The position numbers and the translations under genes were made by a program. The notes under the pieces are model-generated. The model saw nothing but the letters and a program-made list of their open reading frames with translations. It was not told the origin of the DNA and ran no database searches. A stretch of DNA of 64,000 bases from Ensifer adhaerens (lineage in GTDB: Bacteria > Pseudomonadota > Alphaproteobacteria > Rhizobiales > Rhizobiaceae). Position 1 is the stretch's first letter, and each line of letters begins with the position of its first letter. Below, in pieces: positions 16,746 through 25,300 of this stretch. The DNA lies in assembly GCF_013283195.1 (NCBI RefSeq), contig NZ_JABEKT010000003.1:250604-314603 (forward strand), read 5' to 3'.

Positions 16746-18149
16746 TCAGGGCGCGAGCCCGGCCAGGAACCGCGTTATCCGATCCGGCTTCCGGTTTTGG
16801 ATTTCGAGGTCATTCTTCCGGCGAATGGCCCCACGGACTACCCTGGCCCCCGCGTAGCGCAGGGGTTCTGGCGGCAGCCGCGTCCGTCTGGCGATGCCGA
16901 CCAGCCCGCACCGGCTCCACACATCGTCGCGGCCCAGCACAAGGCTTGCCATGATCTTCCCGGCGACTGGCGCTTGCGCGATGCCCGTGCCGTTGAAACC
17001 CATGGCATAGAAGATGTTCGGGTGATCTCTCAGACGATCAAAAACCGGGAGGTGCTGCGCCGTGCAGTCGATGGGCCCGGTCCAATCGTAGAGAACTGGC
17101 ACGCCTTTGAGTTGCGGATAGACCCGATGCATTTCGCGGATATTGTCCGCCCCGGCATCGCCGCTGCGGTTGAATCGATGGTCGATCCGGTCACCAAAGG
17201 CAATGCCGCCCGTGCCACGCCCGAAGATGACTTCGCCGCCTGGCGTTCGCTGATAATAGAGCACGTGATGCTGCGCATCGCAGATCGAGGCGCCACCGGT
17301 CCAGCCGATTTCATCCAGAACGTCAGGTACAGGTGCGGTGGCGATGACCTGGCTGCTGACGACGTAGAGATAGGGGTGCAGTTCCGGAATTGCCGACAGC
17401 CAGGCGTTTGCGGCAAGGATCACCTTGCCGGCAGACAGCACGCCTTTTGCTGTTCGCAACTGCGGTCTGTCGCCTGGCACGATTTCGAGAACCGGACTGT
17501 GCTCGCGAATAACGACGCCCCTGGAAAGGGCGAGCCGGCGCAGGCCGAGGGCGAGCTTTGCGGGGTGGACAGTCCCTGCCCTCTCCTCCACGATGCCGAC
17601 ATAGGAGGCTACGGAGCCCGTGCGCAGCAGGATTTCTGTACGCTTGAGCGGTCGGAAGCGGTCTTCGCCCATCGTACGGCACACGTTGCAAGCTTGCGCC
17701 CAGGCGCCTTCCTGAGCGGTCGAGCTTGCCGTCCACAGCCAGCCGTCGAGCCGCAGATCCATGTCGATGGTGCCTGCGGCCTGCAAGCTGCTCAGTTCTT
17801 CGATGGCATCAGTGGTCGCGCGGCACAGCATGAGTGCTTCATCTGCACCCACAAGCGCCCGCAGCATATCGATTTCGGCAAACCAGCTGTGAACCTGACC
17901 GCCATTGCGGCCAGAAGCGCCCGACCCGCAGAAGTCAGCCTCAAGAACGGTCACGCGCGTCTGCGGGGCTTCCTCCTTTATCCGAAGAGCCGACCAGAGA
18001 CCGGCATATCCGCCGCCGACGATCGCCACGTCGCAGTCCTCACTGCCATGCAAAGGAGCGGTGACGGCGTCCGCATCGATGCTCTGCAGCCAGTAGGAAC
18101 GGTCACCCTTTGCTGCAGCCACAGGCGGCCTCATCTTGATGATGTTCAT
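16746..18149 (-). CDS. FAD-dependent amine/amino-acid oxidase (DadA/PuuB-like)
   Basis: The product is 467 residues from ATG 18149 (MNIIKMRPPVAAAKGDRSYW). The dinucleotide-binding motif CDVAIVGGGYAGLWSALRI lies at about residues 39-57, then VLEADFCGSGASGRNGGQ, the flavin-contact motif of the DAO fold. The C-terminal YAMGFNGTGIAQAPVAGKI completes the FAD site. Relatives oxidise secondary or N-alkylated amines and D-amino acids to imines with H2O2 release. It starts 2 bases after the PfkB kinase stop, so it is operonic. Context suggests oxidative deglycation of a sugar-amine, which is inference. Confidence 0.85.
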   Translation of the reverse strand: MNIIKMRPPVAAAKGDRSYWLQSIDADAVTAPLHGSEDCDVAIVGGGYAGLWSALRIKEEAPQTRVTVLEADFCGSGASGRNGGQVHSWFAEIDMLRALVGADEALMLCRATTDAIEELSSLQAAGTIDMDLRLDGWLWTASSTAQEGAWAQACNVCRTMGEDRFRPLKRTEILLRTGSVASYVGIVEERAGTVHPAKLALGLRRLALSRGVVIREHSPVLEIVPGDRPQLRTAKGVLSAGKVILAANAWLSAIPELHPYLYVVSSQVIATAPVPDVLDEIGWTGGASICDAQHHVLYYQRTPGGEVIFGRGTGGIAFGDRIDHRFNRSGDAGADNIREMHRVYPQLKGVPVLYDWTGPIDCTAQHLPVFDRLRDHPNIFYAMGFNGTGIAQAPVAGKIMASLVLGRDDVWSRCGLVGIARRTRLPPEPLRYAGARVVRGAIRRKNDLEIQNRKPDRITRFLAGLAP

Positions 18150-18151
18150 GC

Positions 18152-19015
18152 TCAAGCCCTTTGTGTCGTGCGGATAACGCTGTCGTACTTGTCCAGCAAC
18201 CATTGGGGAATTGCCTGGATCGGCTGGGGAAACCCACCGAGATGTGTGCAGGTTTCCGCTGCCCTCCCGGCAGAACGGTCAAGAGCCGCCTCCCCGGAAA
18301 GCATCTCGAAGAAGCGCGATACGAGGAAAGTCGCAATGAAACTGTCCCCCGCGCCGCAGGTATCGACCACGGCCACCGGCACCGAGCCGGCCTCAAACAG
18401 CGTGCCGCCATCGTCATGGAAGGAACCGCGCCTGCCGCAGGTGATCACAACCTGGCGCGCGCCCGCCGCCTTGAACCGCGCGATCAGCGGCTCGACCGGC
18501 TCGGTAGGGTCTTCAGGGCCGGAAGCGAACACCAGTGGCACCCCTTCGAGCGGGAGGTCGAAATGCCGTGTGGAGACATCGATGCTGAATGCCACGGCAT
18601 CGGCGACGAGGCGGCGGACCAGCCGCTCGCTCGAATTTGTACCGAGATGCACCCAGTTGGCCTGCAACAGCGCTGTGTAACGTTCAGCGTTAGGGACATA
18701 GTCCTCGCCGACGCCGAGGGACTCTAAGAGAAAGCGCCGCTCGCCGGCGTCGTCGCTCAGGAGCGTCACAGCCGAAGCGCCCGGACGTATTTCGATATCG
18801 GCCCGGGCGAGGCCTGCATCCTCAATGGCGCCAACCATGATCTCCGCTTCCTCGTCCGGCCCGAGCGCGCCGAAATAACGGGCATTCAAGCCCTGCCGGC
18901 GCCACTGGACGGCGACATTGAGGGCATTGCCGCCCACGGTGAGGAAGCCCTTGCTGAGATAGGCGTCGAGGCAATTGTCGCCGACGGCGATCAGGGTAGG
19001 ATTGGCGTTCTTCAT
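18152..19015 (-). CDS. PfkB-family sugar kinase (FrlD-like)
   Basis: The product is 287 residues from ATG 19015 (MKNANPTLIAVGDNCLDAYL). PfkB signature 1 is visible as FLTVGGNALNVAVQWRRQG and signature 2 as VAVVDTCGAGDSFIATFLVS, with the catalytic Asp in GAGD. The short chain and early GDNCLD resemble fructoselysine 6-kinase FrlD, which phosphorylates Amadori compounds at C6. Its ATG overlaps the stop of the FrlC-like epimerase (ATGA). Assignment to Amadori substrates depends on the neighbouring SIS and epimerase genes. Confidence 0.85.
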   Translation of the reverse strand: MKNANPTLIAVGDNCLDAYLSKGFLTVGGNALNVAVQWRRQGLNARYFGALGPDEEAEIMVGAIEDAGLARADIEIRPGASAVTLLSDDAGERRFLLESLGVGEDYVPNAERYTALLQANWVHLGTNSSERLVRRLVADAVAFSIDVSTRHFDLPLEGVPLVFASGPEDPTEPVEPLIARFKAAGARQVVITCGRRGSFHDDGGTLFEAGSVPVAVVDTCGAGDSFIATFLVSRFFEMLSGEAALDRSAGRAAETCTHLGGFPQPIQAIPQWLLDKYDSVIRTTQRA

Positions 19016-19731
19016 GCTTGTTCCACTTGATTGAAATGAGGGGCAACCGCCTCGAGGCACCGCCGCCAGGTGAAAGGGGGATCGAGGGCATAGCTTCCGT
19101 TGCCGAAGGGCTCGAACGTCAGCGTGCCGGTAAAACCATACATGCCGAGTTCGGCGAGATAGTCGCTGAGCGGCAGGTTGCCGTCACCCCAGGCCAGATG
19201 CCCAGCCGGCGTGCCGTCGACGACATGGACGTGGGCGATGCACTTTGCGAACCGCTCGAAATAGCCCAAGACGCTGTCGCCCGCCGTCGCCATGGCGACA
19301 AGGTCAAGAACCACGTCGATATGGTCGTCGTCGAGCGAACGCCTCAGGGCATAAAGCTCATCCGCATTTGTTAGGATATTGCTTTCGACGGGCTGGAGCG
19401 GCTCCAGCAGGCAGGACACGCCAATGTCTCTGGCATGCGCCGCAATCCGGGTGATGGATGCGACCGAATGCGCAAAGGCGATGTCCCGGCTTTCGCACTC
19501 GAAGCCACGGCCCGGCGTTAGGAAGAGGTAAGTCGCGCCAAGCTCGGCGCAGATGTCGGCGGCGTGCAGGAAACGTTGCGCGCAGCTGTCGTGGAAGAGG
19601 TCGAGATGGGGGGCGATCCCCCACAGTTCCATCCGGTCGAACCCCATGGCGCACAGGTGCTCGGCAGTCCAGCGGAACGGATGGTGCTGAAAGGAGAAGT
19701 TCGCACCGATGAGCTGTTTGCGGTTCAACAT
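19012..19731 (-). CDS. Sugar-phosphate isomerase/epimerase, FrlC-like TIM barrel
   Basis: The product is 239 residues from ATG 19731 (MLNRKQLIGANFSFQHHPFR). TIM-barrel metal-site elements are ATYLFLTPGRGFECES, VSCLLEPLQPVES with the metal-binding Glu, DVVLDLVAMATAGDS, IAHVHVVDGTPAGHLAWGDG with the conserved HVxD/H motif, and TLTFEPFGNG with the last Glu. FrlC in E. coli epimerises fructoselysine at C3. Length, the HPFRW-like N-terminus and the position next to a PfkB kinase support this type; the substrate is inferred. Confidence 0.8.
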   Translation of the reverse strand: MLNRKQLIGANFSFQHHPFRWTAEHLCAMGFDRMELWGIAPHLDLFHDSCAQRFLHAADICAELGATYLFLTPGRGFECESRDIAFAHSVASITRIAAHARDIGVSCLLEPLQPVESNILTNADELYALRRSLDDDHIDVVLDLVAMATAGDSVLGYFERFAKCIAHVHVVDGTPAGHLAWGDGNLPLSDYLAELGMYGFTGTLTFEPFGNGSYALDPPFTWRRCLEAVAPHFNQVEQA

Positions 19732-19741
19732 ATGCCCTGCC

Positions 19742-20602
19742 CTATTTGCCGATGCCCTCGGCAAGCCCGCGGATGAAGAAGCGCTGAGCCGCGAAGAAGG
19801 TGACGACGATGGGAAACGCCGAGAGCGTCATCGCCGCGAAGACGACGGCGTAGTTCGTTCCGTGCTTCGACATGATGGAGGTGAGGCCGACGGGCAGTGT
19901 CTGGAGGTCCGCGCCGCTGGTGAAGATCATGGCGAAGAGATATTCGTTCCAAGCGAAGAGGACATGCAGGATCACGCATGAGACCAGGATCGGTTTGCAG
20001 AGCGGCAGCGTCACCCGCCAGAAGATCTGGCCTTCGCTCGCCCCGTCCATGATGGCCGCCTCGTCCAGGTCACGCGGCAGGCCGAGCATATAGGCGCGGA
20101 TGAGGAAGGTCGTGAAGGGAATGCGGAAGGCGATATAGAGGATGATCAGCGCCCAGTAGGTATTGTAGAGGCCGAGCTCCTGCATCATGCGCACGAGCGG
20201 GATGACCGCGACCGTCGGGCTCAGCATGAGCCCGCCGAGCACGATGCCGACGAAGAAGGGCTTTCCCGGCAGTTTCGAGCGGGTGAGGCCGTAGGCGGTA
20301 CAGGCGCTGACCAGCACCGTACAGATGGCCGAGCCCAAGGTGACGATGATGCTCGTCGCGATATAGTTGCGGATGCCCTGGTTCCAGGCCGAGATGTAGT
20401 TCGCGATGCTGAAACCGCCCGGTAAGGCGAACGGATTGCCGAAGATCTCAGCATTGGTTTTGAAGCCGTTCAGCGCCATCCACAACAGCGGATAGAGCAC
20501 GATGACGCCGAGGCTGACGAGGAAGGTGACGAGGCAGACCTTCGCTAATCCGGCGATGAAATCGGTGCGCCGAGCTTCCGGGAGTTGAGAGGACGTGCTC
20601 AC
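19742..20602 (-). CDS. Sugar ABC transporter permease (MalG type)
   Basis: The product is 286 residues from a GTG at 20602 that overlaps the stop of the other permease gene; this is the only start that avoids reading through it. Six membrane helices are visible, and the EAA loop DEAAIMDGASEGQIFWRVTLP is typical of MalG-like subunits that contact the MalK ATPase. The C-terminus (AQRFFIRGLAEGIGK) carries the family ending FxxGLxxGAxK. It forms the heterodimeric channel with the 20599-21564 product. Confidence 0.9.
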   Translation of the reverse strand: MSTSSQLPEARRTDFIAGLAKVCLVTFLVSLGVIVLYPLLWMALNGFKTNAEIFGNPFALPGGFSIANYISAWNQGIRNYIATSIIVTLGSAICTVLVSACTAYGLTRSKLPGKPFFVGIVLGGLMLSPTVAVIPLVRMMQELGLYNTYWALIILYIAFRIPFTTFLIRAYMLGLPRDLDEAAIMDGASEGQIFWRVTLPLCKPILVSCVILHVLFAWNEYLFAMIFTSGADLQTLPVGLTSIMSKHGTNYAVVFAAMTLSAFPIVVTFFAAQRFFIRGLAEGIGK

Positions 20603-21564
20603 AGATCGACCCTCCGTCGCTTGGTGTACCAGAGCTGCGCGAAGCCGGTGATGAGCGTGATGACGAAGATGACCGATGCGATGGCCGCGCCGTAGCCGAA
20701 GTCGTTTTCGATGAAGCCCTGCTGGTAGAGCCATGTGCCCAGCACCTGGCTGCTGTTGTTCGGCCCTCCACCGGTCATCACCATGACCTCGTTGAAGACC
20801 TGGAACGCGCCGGTGATCGTGACGATCACCATGAGGCCAGTCATTTCGCGGGTCAGCGGAAAGGTGATGTTCCACAGGCGCCGCCAGGTTCCCGCACCGT
20901 CCATGATCGCTGCGTCGTAGAGTTCGCGCGGGATCTTCTGGATCGCGATGGCAAACAGCAGCGTGGAATATCCAAAGCCCTGCCACTGGCTCATGGCGAT
21001 GATGGCATAGATCGCGGTTCCCTCCTCGCCGAGCCAGGCGCGGGACCAATGCGCAAACCCGATTTGCGTCAACGCCGAATCCAGTAGGCCGATATCGGGC
21101 TGGTAAATGAAATAGAACAGGAGGCCGGTGACGGTGATCGAGATGGCCGAGGGTATGAAATAGACGGCGCGCCAAAACCGGCGCCATCTCTCCTCGCTCA
21201 GCCCCTCGATGAGCGCGGCGAGCACGAACGCGCCGAAAACCTGGAAAATGACGGAGATGACCGCATAGAGCGTGTTGTTGACGATCGCCGTCCATACGAC
21301 CGGATCGTCCTGCAGGCGCCGGTAATTGTCGAGCCCGACGAAGTCGGTCTGGCCCGTGAAGATGTCCTGGTTCCGCGTGCTGACGAAGAAGTTGTCAATG
21401 ATCGGGTAATAGACAAACCAGAGGATCAGGACGAAGGCGATAAGGACCCAGCGGAAGGACAGGATCCCGGCGAACGGACCGAGCCGGTCTTTTTCAGGCC
21501 GGCCCGGCCCGGCGAAGCCGATTTTGACGGCTCCACCCTTATAGTCTTGCTTTATGACAGTCAT
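20599..21564 (-). CDS. Sugar ABC transporter permease (MalF type)
   Basis: The product is 321 residues with six helices (first WVLIAFVLILWFVYYPII) and the EAA loop YDAAIMDGAGTWRRLWNITF. The FVGLDNYRRLQDDP segment after helix 1 is characteristic of MalF/UgpA-type subunits. The gene begins 13 bases after the binding-protein stop and overlaps the next permease start, showing tight co-translation. Confidence 0.9.
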   Translation of the reverse strand: MTVIKQDYKGGAVKIGFAGPGRPEKDRLGPFAGILSFRWVLIAFVLILWFVYYPIIDNFFVSTRNQDIFTGQTDFVGLDNYRRLQDDPVVWTAIVNNTLYAVISVIFQVFGAFVLAALIEGLSEERWRRFWRAVYFIPSAISITVTGLLFYFIYQPDIGLLDSALTQIGFAHWSRAWLGEEGTAIYAIIAMSQWQGFGYSTLLFAIAIQKIPRELYDAAIMDGAGTWRRLWNITFPLTREMTGLMVIVTITGAFQVFNEVMVMTGGGPNNSSQVLGTWLYQQGFIENDFGYGAAIASVIFVITLITGFAQLWYTKRRRVDL

Positions 21565-21577
21565 CGTCGGCCTGTTC

Positions 21578-22903
21578 CTACTTGGACGAAGCCGCCGCTT
21601 CCCTGACCCGTCCCATGACCTCTTCAGGGGTCATGGTGTTGCCGATCAGCGCCTGGAGGCCCGAAAGCCAGGCGGCCGCCACGCGCGGCGGATTGGCCGT
21701 GTCGAGCCAGGGCATGAGATAGGAGGAATCGGCGATCACCTTCAGGCCGTCCACGACCGCGGGGTTCATGGCATCGGCGGAATAGCCGCCGACCGTCGCG
21801 CTCGGCTGGCCGTAGGGCGGCGCCGAAAGCACCTTGCCGTTGTCGGCTGAGGTGACGAACCGCATGAAGTCGATCGCCAGCGGAATGTTCTTCGAGGCGG
21901 TGCTGATCATGTATCCCTCGGGCGCGCCCTCGATGGACTTGACGTCGCCCTTGGCGTCGGCGGGCGCCGGCAGCTTGAAGAAGCCGAAGTCCTCGCGCTT
22001 CAGCGCACCGTCGGCCGTCGCTTGGTCGAACTCGATGATCTCCTGGTAGTACATGGCGGACTGGCCGTTGCTGAACTGCTGCAGGGCCGTGGCATAGGAG
22101 GAGCCGTTGGTGCCCGATCCGTCGGAGCATTCGTCGATCAGCTTTTTGAATTGCGTTAGGCTGGCGACGTAGCCGGGATCTGCAAATTCCGCCGTAGCCG
22201 GGACGAAGTCCTTTTCGAGCGTCGCCTGCGGCACGTTGTAGGCGAGCAGTTGCCCGGCATAGTGCACGCCCGGCCAGCCCTCCTTATTGCCGAAAGAAAC
22301 CGGCGTGACGCCCGACTTGCGCAGTGCAGCGCAAGCAGCCAGGAGCTCGTCGAAGGTCTGGGGCACGGAAACGCCCGCCTTTTCGAACAGGCTCTTGTTG
22401 TAGCCCATGAACTTGGCGTCAAGATAAAGCGGAATGCCGTAAAGCTTACCGTTGTACTGGAAGGCGGAGACGGCGGCGGCGGCGAGCGTCTTTCCCCATT
22501 CGGTTTCCGGGCCGATGACCGGCGTCAGATCGACGGCTCGGTTGCCGCGCACGAAATTCTCGCCCCAGCTTCCCGTCCAGGTGAAATAGACATCTGGCAG
22601 CGAATTGGAAGCCACCAGCGCCTTCGTCTTGCCCTTCACGCTGTCGTCGCTCTCCTGGATGAGCTCCACTTTCACGTCGGGATGCAGCTTTTCGTATGCC
22701 TGGGCCGCATTGACGAAGAAGGGGGAGAGCTGCTGCAAGCCGAATTTCGTCAGCACGCTGACCGTGCCGGAATATTCGACCGCGGCATTGGGATCGGCAA
22801 CGACGGGATCGGCCGCGCTCGCGCCGCTGACGCCGCCGATGACGAATGCGGCCGCGACAGTCGACCCGAGCCTTGTCGTGCTCAAGAACGTGTTGGTCTT
22901 CAT
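21578..22903 (-). CDS. Sugar ABC transporter binding protein (family 1)
   Basis: The product is 441 residues from ATG 22903 (MKTNTFLSTTRLGSTVAA), with a signal peptide ending ASA. The mature protein shows VSVLTKFGLQQLSPFFVNAA, YEKLHPDVKVELIQESDDS, LPDVYFTWTGSWGENFVRG and KLYGIPLYLDAKFMGYNKSL, the usual MalE/UgpB-like landmarks. It captures an oligosaccharide, polyol or glycosylated amine in the periplasm. The ribosome-binding site AGAGGAA is good. A 12-bp hairpin (22952-22979) lies just upstream, between this gene and the SIS gene. Confidence 0.9.
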   Translation of the reverse strand: MKTNTFLSTTRLGSTVAAAFVIGGVSGASAADPVVADPNAAVEYSGTVSVLTKFGLQQLSPFFVNAAQAYEKLHPDVKVELIQESDDSVKGKTKALVASNSLPDVYFTWTGSWGENFVRGNRAVDLTPVIGPETEWGKTLAAAAVSAFQYNGKLYGIPLYLDAKFMGYNKSLFEKAGVSVPQTFDELLAACAALRKSGVTPVSFGNKEGWPGVHYAGQLLAYNVPQATLEKDFVPATAEFADPGYVASLTQFKKLIDECSDGSGTNGSSYATALQQFSNGQSAMYYQEIIEFDQATADGALKREDFGFFKLPAPADAKGDVKSIEGAPEGYMISTASKNIPLAIDFMRFVTSADNGKVLSAPPYGQPSATVGGYSADAMNPAVVDGLKVIADSSYLMPWLDTANPPRVAAAWLSGLQALIGNTMTPEEVMGRVREAAASSK

Positions 22904-22951
22904 TTCGCAGTTCCTCTCTTTTTTTGTTTCCTGGGGCATGCATGACGGCAT

Positions 22952-22979
22952 CCCGGTCCGGCGCGTTCGCCGGACCGGG
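22952..22979. terminator. Intercistronic 12-bp hairpin
   Basis: CCCGGTCCGGCG, a 4-base CGTT loop, then the exact complement. It lies 7 bases after the SIS gene stop and 49 bases before the binding-protein start. With no clear T run it may be a partial terminator or an mRNA processing/stability element that sets binding-protein levels apart from the deglycase. Confidence 0.55.
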
Positions 22980-22985
22980 CGAACC

Positions 22986-23999
22986 TCAATATTCGACGCG
23001 CTTGTAGTAGCGGCGCGTCGTCAGCGGATGATCGCGCAGGACTTCCAGATGGGCGCTCAGGCGCTCCAGCATGGTCGCGAGGAGGACCGGGGAGATGACG
23101 CTGCGAGTCTTGCCGGAAACGCCCGGCAGGCTGGCGGACGCGGCATCGAGGACACGCACCTTGTCGGTGTAGCGTCGGGCAAAATTCTCGACACGCTCCG
23201 TGAGCGGCCGGCAAGCATCCTCACCCTTGAAGATGAACAGGCTGACGCCCGGCTCCAGCAGCTCGAGCGTACCGTGGAAGAAGTCCGACGCATGAACCGG
23301 ACGAGTGCGGATCCACTGCATCTCTTCGAGGATGCACATGCCGTAATAGTGGGCTTCCGGCCACGCGGCGCCCGCGCCCGTGAAGATATGGTAAGTCTCG
23401 TCCTTGATGTCCCTGGCGAGGGCCGCGGCATCAGCCTCATAGCCTTCTTTAACCGAAACCAGCAGCTCCGGCAGCAGCTTGAGTTCGGCCACCGTCGCAT
23501 CGAAATCGGGATATTCGCCGCGCTCGGCCAGAAGCGCGAGGACGATGATCAGGGTCTGCAGGTAGAAGGATTCCGAGGAGGTATCGTCCTCTGCAAAATT
23601 GGTGAAGTTGTGGTCGGCGTCACGGCCGAGCGGCGTGTCCTTGTGGCCGGTGAGCGACAGCGTCCTGACGCCACGCTCCTTGAGGAAGGACAGGAGCTGC
23701 ACGCTTTCCTTCGTGGTGCCGGACAGCGAGGGCAGGACGACCAACGCCTTCTCGTTCAGGCCGGCCGGGGGCTCCAGCACGACTTGCGCCGAATAGGCCG
23801 CCGAAACCGGGAAAACCGTCGAAGCGCGCGCAAGCTCGATGGCCGGCTGGGTGAGGAACTGCACGCCGCCGGTCCCCATGAAGAAAATGCGTTCCAGACC
23901 GTCGTCGAGCAGACCGCGCATCAGGGCGCGCATGTCGTCGGCGATTGCGACTGCACCGCTTTGTATTTTCACAAAGCGATCTCTATCGAAGTTGAGCAT
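22986..23999 (-). CDS. SIS-domain sugar isomerase, FrlB-like deglycase candidate
   Basis: The product is 337 residues from ATG 23999 (MLNFDRDRFVKIQSGAVAIA). The first SIS domain contains RIFFMGTGGVQFLTQPAIEL and LVVLPSLSGTTKESVQLLSF, in which the Ser/Thr cluster SLSGTTKES binds sugar phosphate. The second contains HIFTGAGAAWPEAHYYGMCI, PVHASDFFHGTLELL and SLFIFKGEDACR. The HASDFFHGTLE block resembles FrlB and the GlmS isomerase domain. FrlB splits fructoselysine-6-P into glucose-6-P and lysine. With an FrlC-like epimerase and PfkB kinase downstream, a deglycase role is the best reading. Confidence 0.8.
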   Translation of the reverse strand: MLNFDRDRFVKIQSGAVAIADDMRALMRGLLDDGLERIFFMGTGGVQFLTQPAIELARASTVFPVSAAYSAQVVLEPPAGLNEKALVVLPSLSGTTKESVQLLSFLKERGVRTLSLTGHKDTPLGRDADHNFTNFAEDDTSSESFYLQTLIIVLALLAERGEYPDFDATVAELKLLPELLVSVKEGYEADAAALARDIKDETYHIFTGAGAAWPEAHYYGMCILEEMQWIRTRPVHASDFFHGTLELLEPGVSLFIFKGEDACRPLTERVENFARRYTDKVRVLDAASASLPGVSGKTRSVISPVLLATMLERLSAHLEVLRDHPLTTRRYYKRVEY

Positions 24000-24077
24000 T
24001 TGTACCTTCCCGTTTTGCGCTGCGCGAAATCGCCTCCGAGGCGACGTGGCGTCCTTGCGCGAATAATCTCTGAGACG

Positions 24078-24097
24078 ATGTGAGATCGATCTCACAT
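24078..24097. promoter_or_regulatory. Perfect 20-bp palindrome, LacI-type operator
   Basis: ATGTGAGATCGATCTCACAT is identical to its reverse complement and has the central CG step typical of LacI-family operators. It lies 79 bases upstream of the SIS gene start, between that gene and the lacI-type gene, so it probably controls the whole transport/catabolism operon. Confidence 0.7.
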
Positions 24098-24169
24098 ATA
24101 TTTAGTGCACAAGACTTTCGCGCTGGCAAGTGGGCGTCTCGAATATTTTGAGGCGGGGGTTTGCTACGC

Positions 24170-25192
24170 TCAGACGCCGCTGCGACGACTGACGGAGCCG
24201 CGAACTATCAGCTTGGTTTCAAACCGGATTTCCTGCGGCGCGTCGTCCTTGCCGGCGAGCCGTTCGAATAAAATCCGGGCGGCCGCGCGGCCGATTTCTG
24301 GGACGGGCTGCGAAACGACCGTAATCTGCGGATCGGTGAACGTCGCCAGATTGAAGTCGTCGAAACCGATGAGCGAGACGTCGTGCGGGATGGAAACGCC
24401 CATGGAACGGAAGGCCAGCAGTGCGCCCTGGGTCATCAGGCTGTCGACGGTGAAAAGCGCCGTCGGCGGGGACTTCTGGCTGAAGAGCCGTATGGTCGCA
24501 TCGACCGCGTGTTCCACCGTGGATTGCGACACGGCGACCATACGGTCGTCGGCCGCGATCGCAGCGGCGGCGAGCGCCGACCTATAACCGCTCCTGCGCT
24601 CGCGGGAGGTGAAGATACGCATGTCGTCCTGCAACAGACCGATGCGGGTATGGCCCATGCCGATCAGGTATTCGACGGCCTTGCGGGCGCCGCCCTCGTT
24701 GTCGACGACGACGCTGTCGCAATCGACGCCCTCGGCGACACGGTCGATCAGCACCAGCGGCACGTCCTCGTCGATCAGACCCTGCAGGTGGGCGTTGTTG
24801 CCCTGCGAGGTTGGCGCGACAATGAAGCCGCGTATGCTGAGCGACCGCAGGCTCGCCAGAAGGGAAATTTCCTGCGCCAACTCCTCCTCGCTGCTGCCGA
24901 TGACGAGATTGTGCCCGCGCTCGCGCGCGAGCACCTCGACATCGTGCGCGATACGGGCGAAGAACGGGTTCTGGATATCGCCGACGATGCAGCCGACGAT
25001 CGGCAATTGACCGCTGCGCAGCGCCTGCGCGAGGCGGTTGCCGCGATAGCCGAGCTTTTCTGCGGCCGCCTGGACCTTCTGGGCGGTTTCGTCGCCGACA
25101 TATCCGTAACTGTTGAGAGCCCGCGCGGCCGTTGCGCGCGATACATTGGCCAGCGCCGCCACATCCTTCAAAGTCGCCGGTTTACGGACCAT
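24170..25192 (-). CDS. LacI-family transcriptional regulator
   Basis: The product is 340 residues from ATG 25192 behind GGAGGTGAC. The helix-turn-helix is ATLKDVAALANVSRATAARA and the hinge helix NRLAQALRSGQ. The effector domain runs from PIVGCIVGDIQNPFFARIAH to DVSLIGFDDFNLATFTDPQI and TVVSQPVPEIGRAAARILFE, the classic LacI C-terminal pattern. It lies immediately upstream of the SIS/ABC operon, which bears a perfect palindrome in its leader, so it is the likely repressor, presumably released by a sugar or sugar-amine. Confidence 0.9.
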   Translation of the reverse strand: MVRKPATLKDVAALANVSRATAARALNSYGYVGDETAQKVQAAAEKLGYRGNRLAQALRSGQLPIVGCIVGDIQNPFFARIAHDVEVLARERGHNLVIGSSEEELAQEISLLASLRSLSIRGFIVAPTSQGNNAHLQGLIDEDVPLVLIDRVAEGVDCDSVVVDNEGGARKAVEYLIGMGHTRIGLLQDDMRIFTSRERRSGYRSALAAAAIAADDRMVAVSQSTVEHAVDATIRLFSQKSPPTALFTVDSLMTQGALLAFRSMGVSIPHDVSLIGFDDFNLATFTDPQITVVSQPVPEIGRAAARILFERLAGKDDAPQEIRFETKLIVRGSVSRRSGV

Positions 25193-25300
25193 GTCACCTC
25201 CAATCTTACAAGCAGGACGCTTCGCGATCCCTTGTAGCTTCGGGCAGCAGGTTCGCCTAGTCATGCGGGTGACGGACGACTTCCTGCCCCTAAAGCGGCG

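Noticed and set aside
16797-18680. Long plus-strand frame opposite the oxidase and kinase genes
   Set aside because: Composition is typical of a high-GC antisense shadow; no family motifs, while the minus strand has clear ones.
20603-21295. Upstream extension of the MalG-type permease
   Set aside because: It is an out-of-frame shadow of the MalF-type gene; the GTG at 20602 overlapping the previous stop is the proper start.
25204-25238. Inverted repeat CTTACAAG...CTTGTAG before the lacI-type gene as an operator
   Set aside because: Imperfect, with a long spacer, and unlike the 20-bp palindrome at 24078; could be chance.
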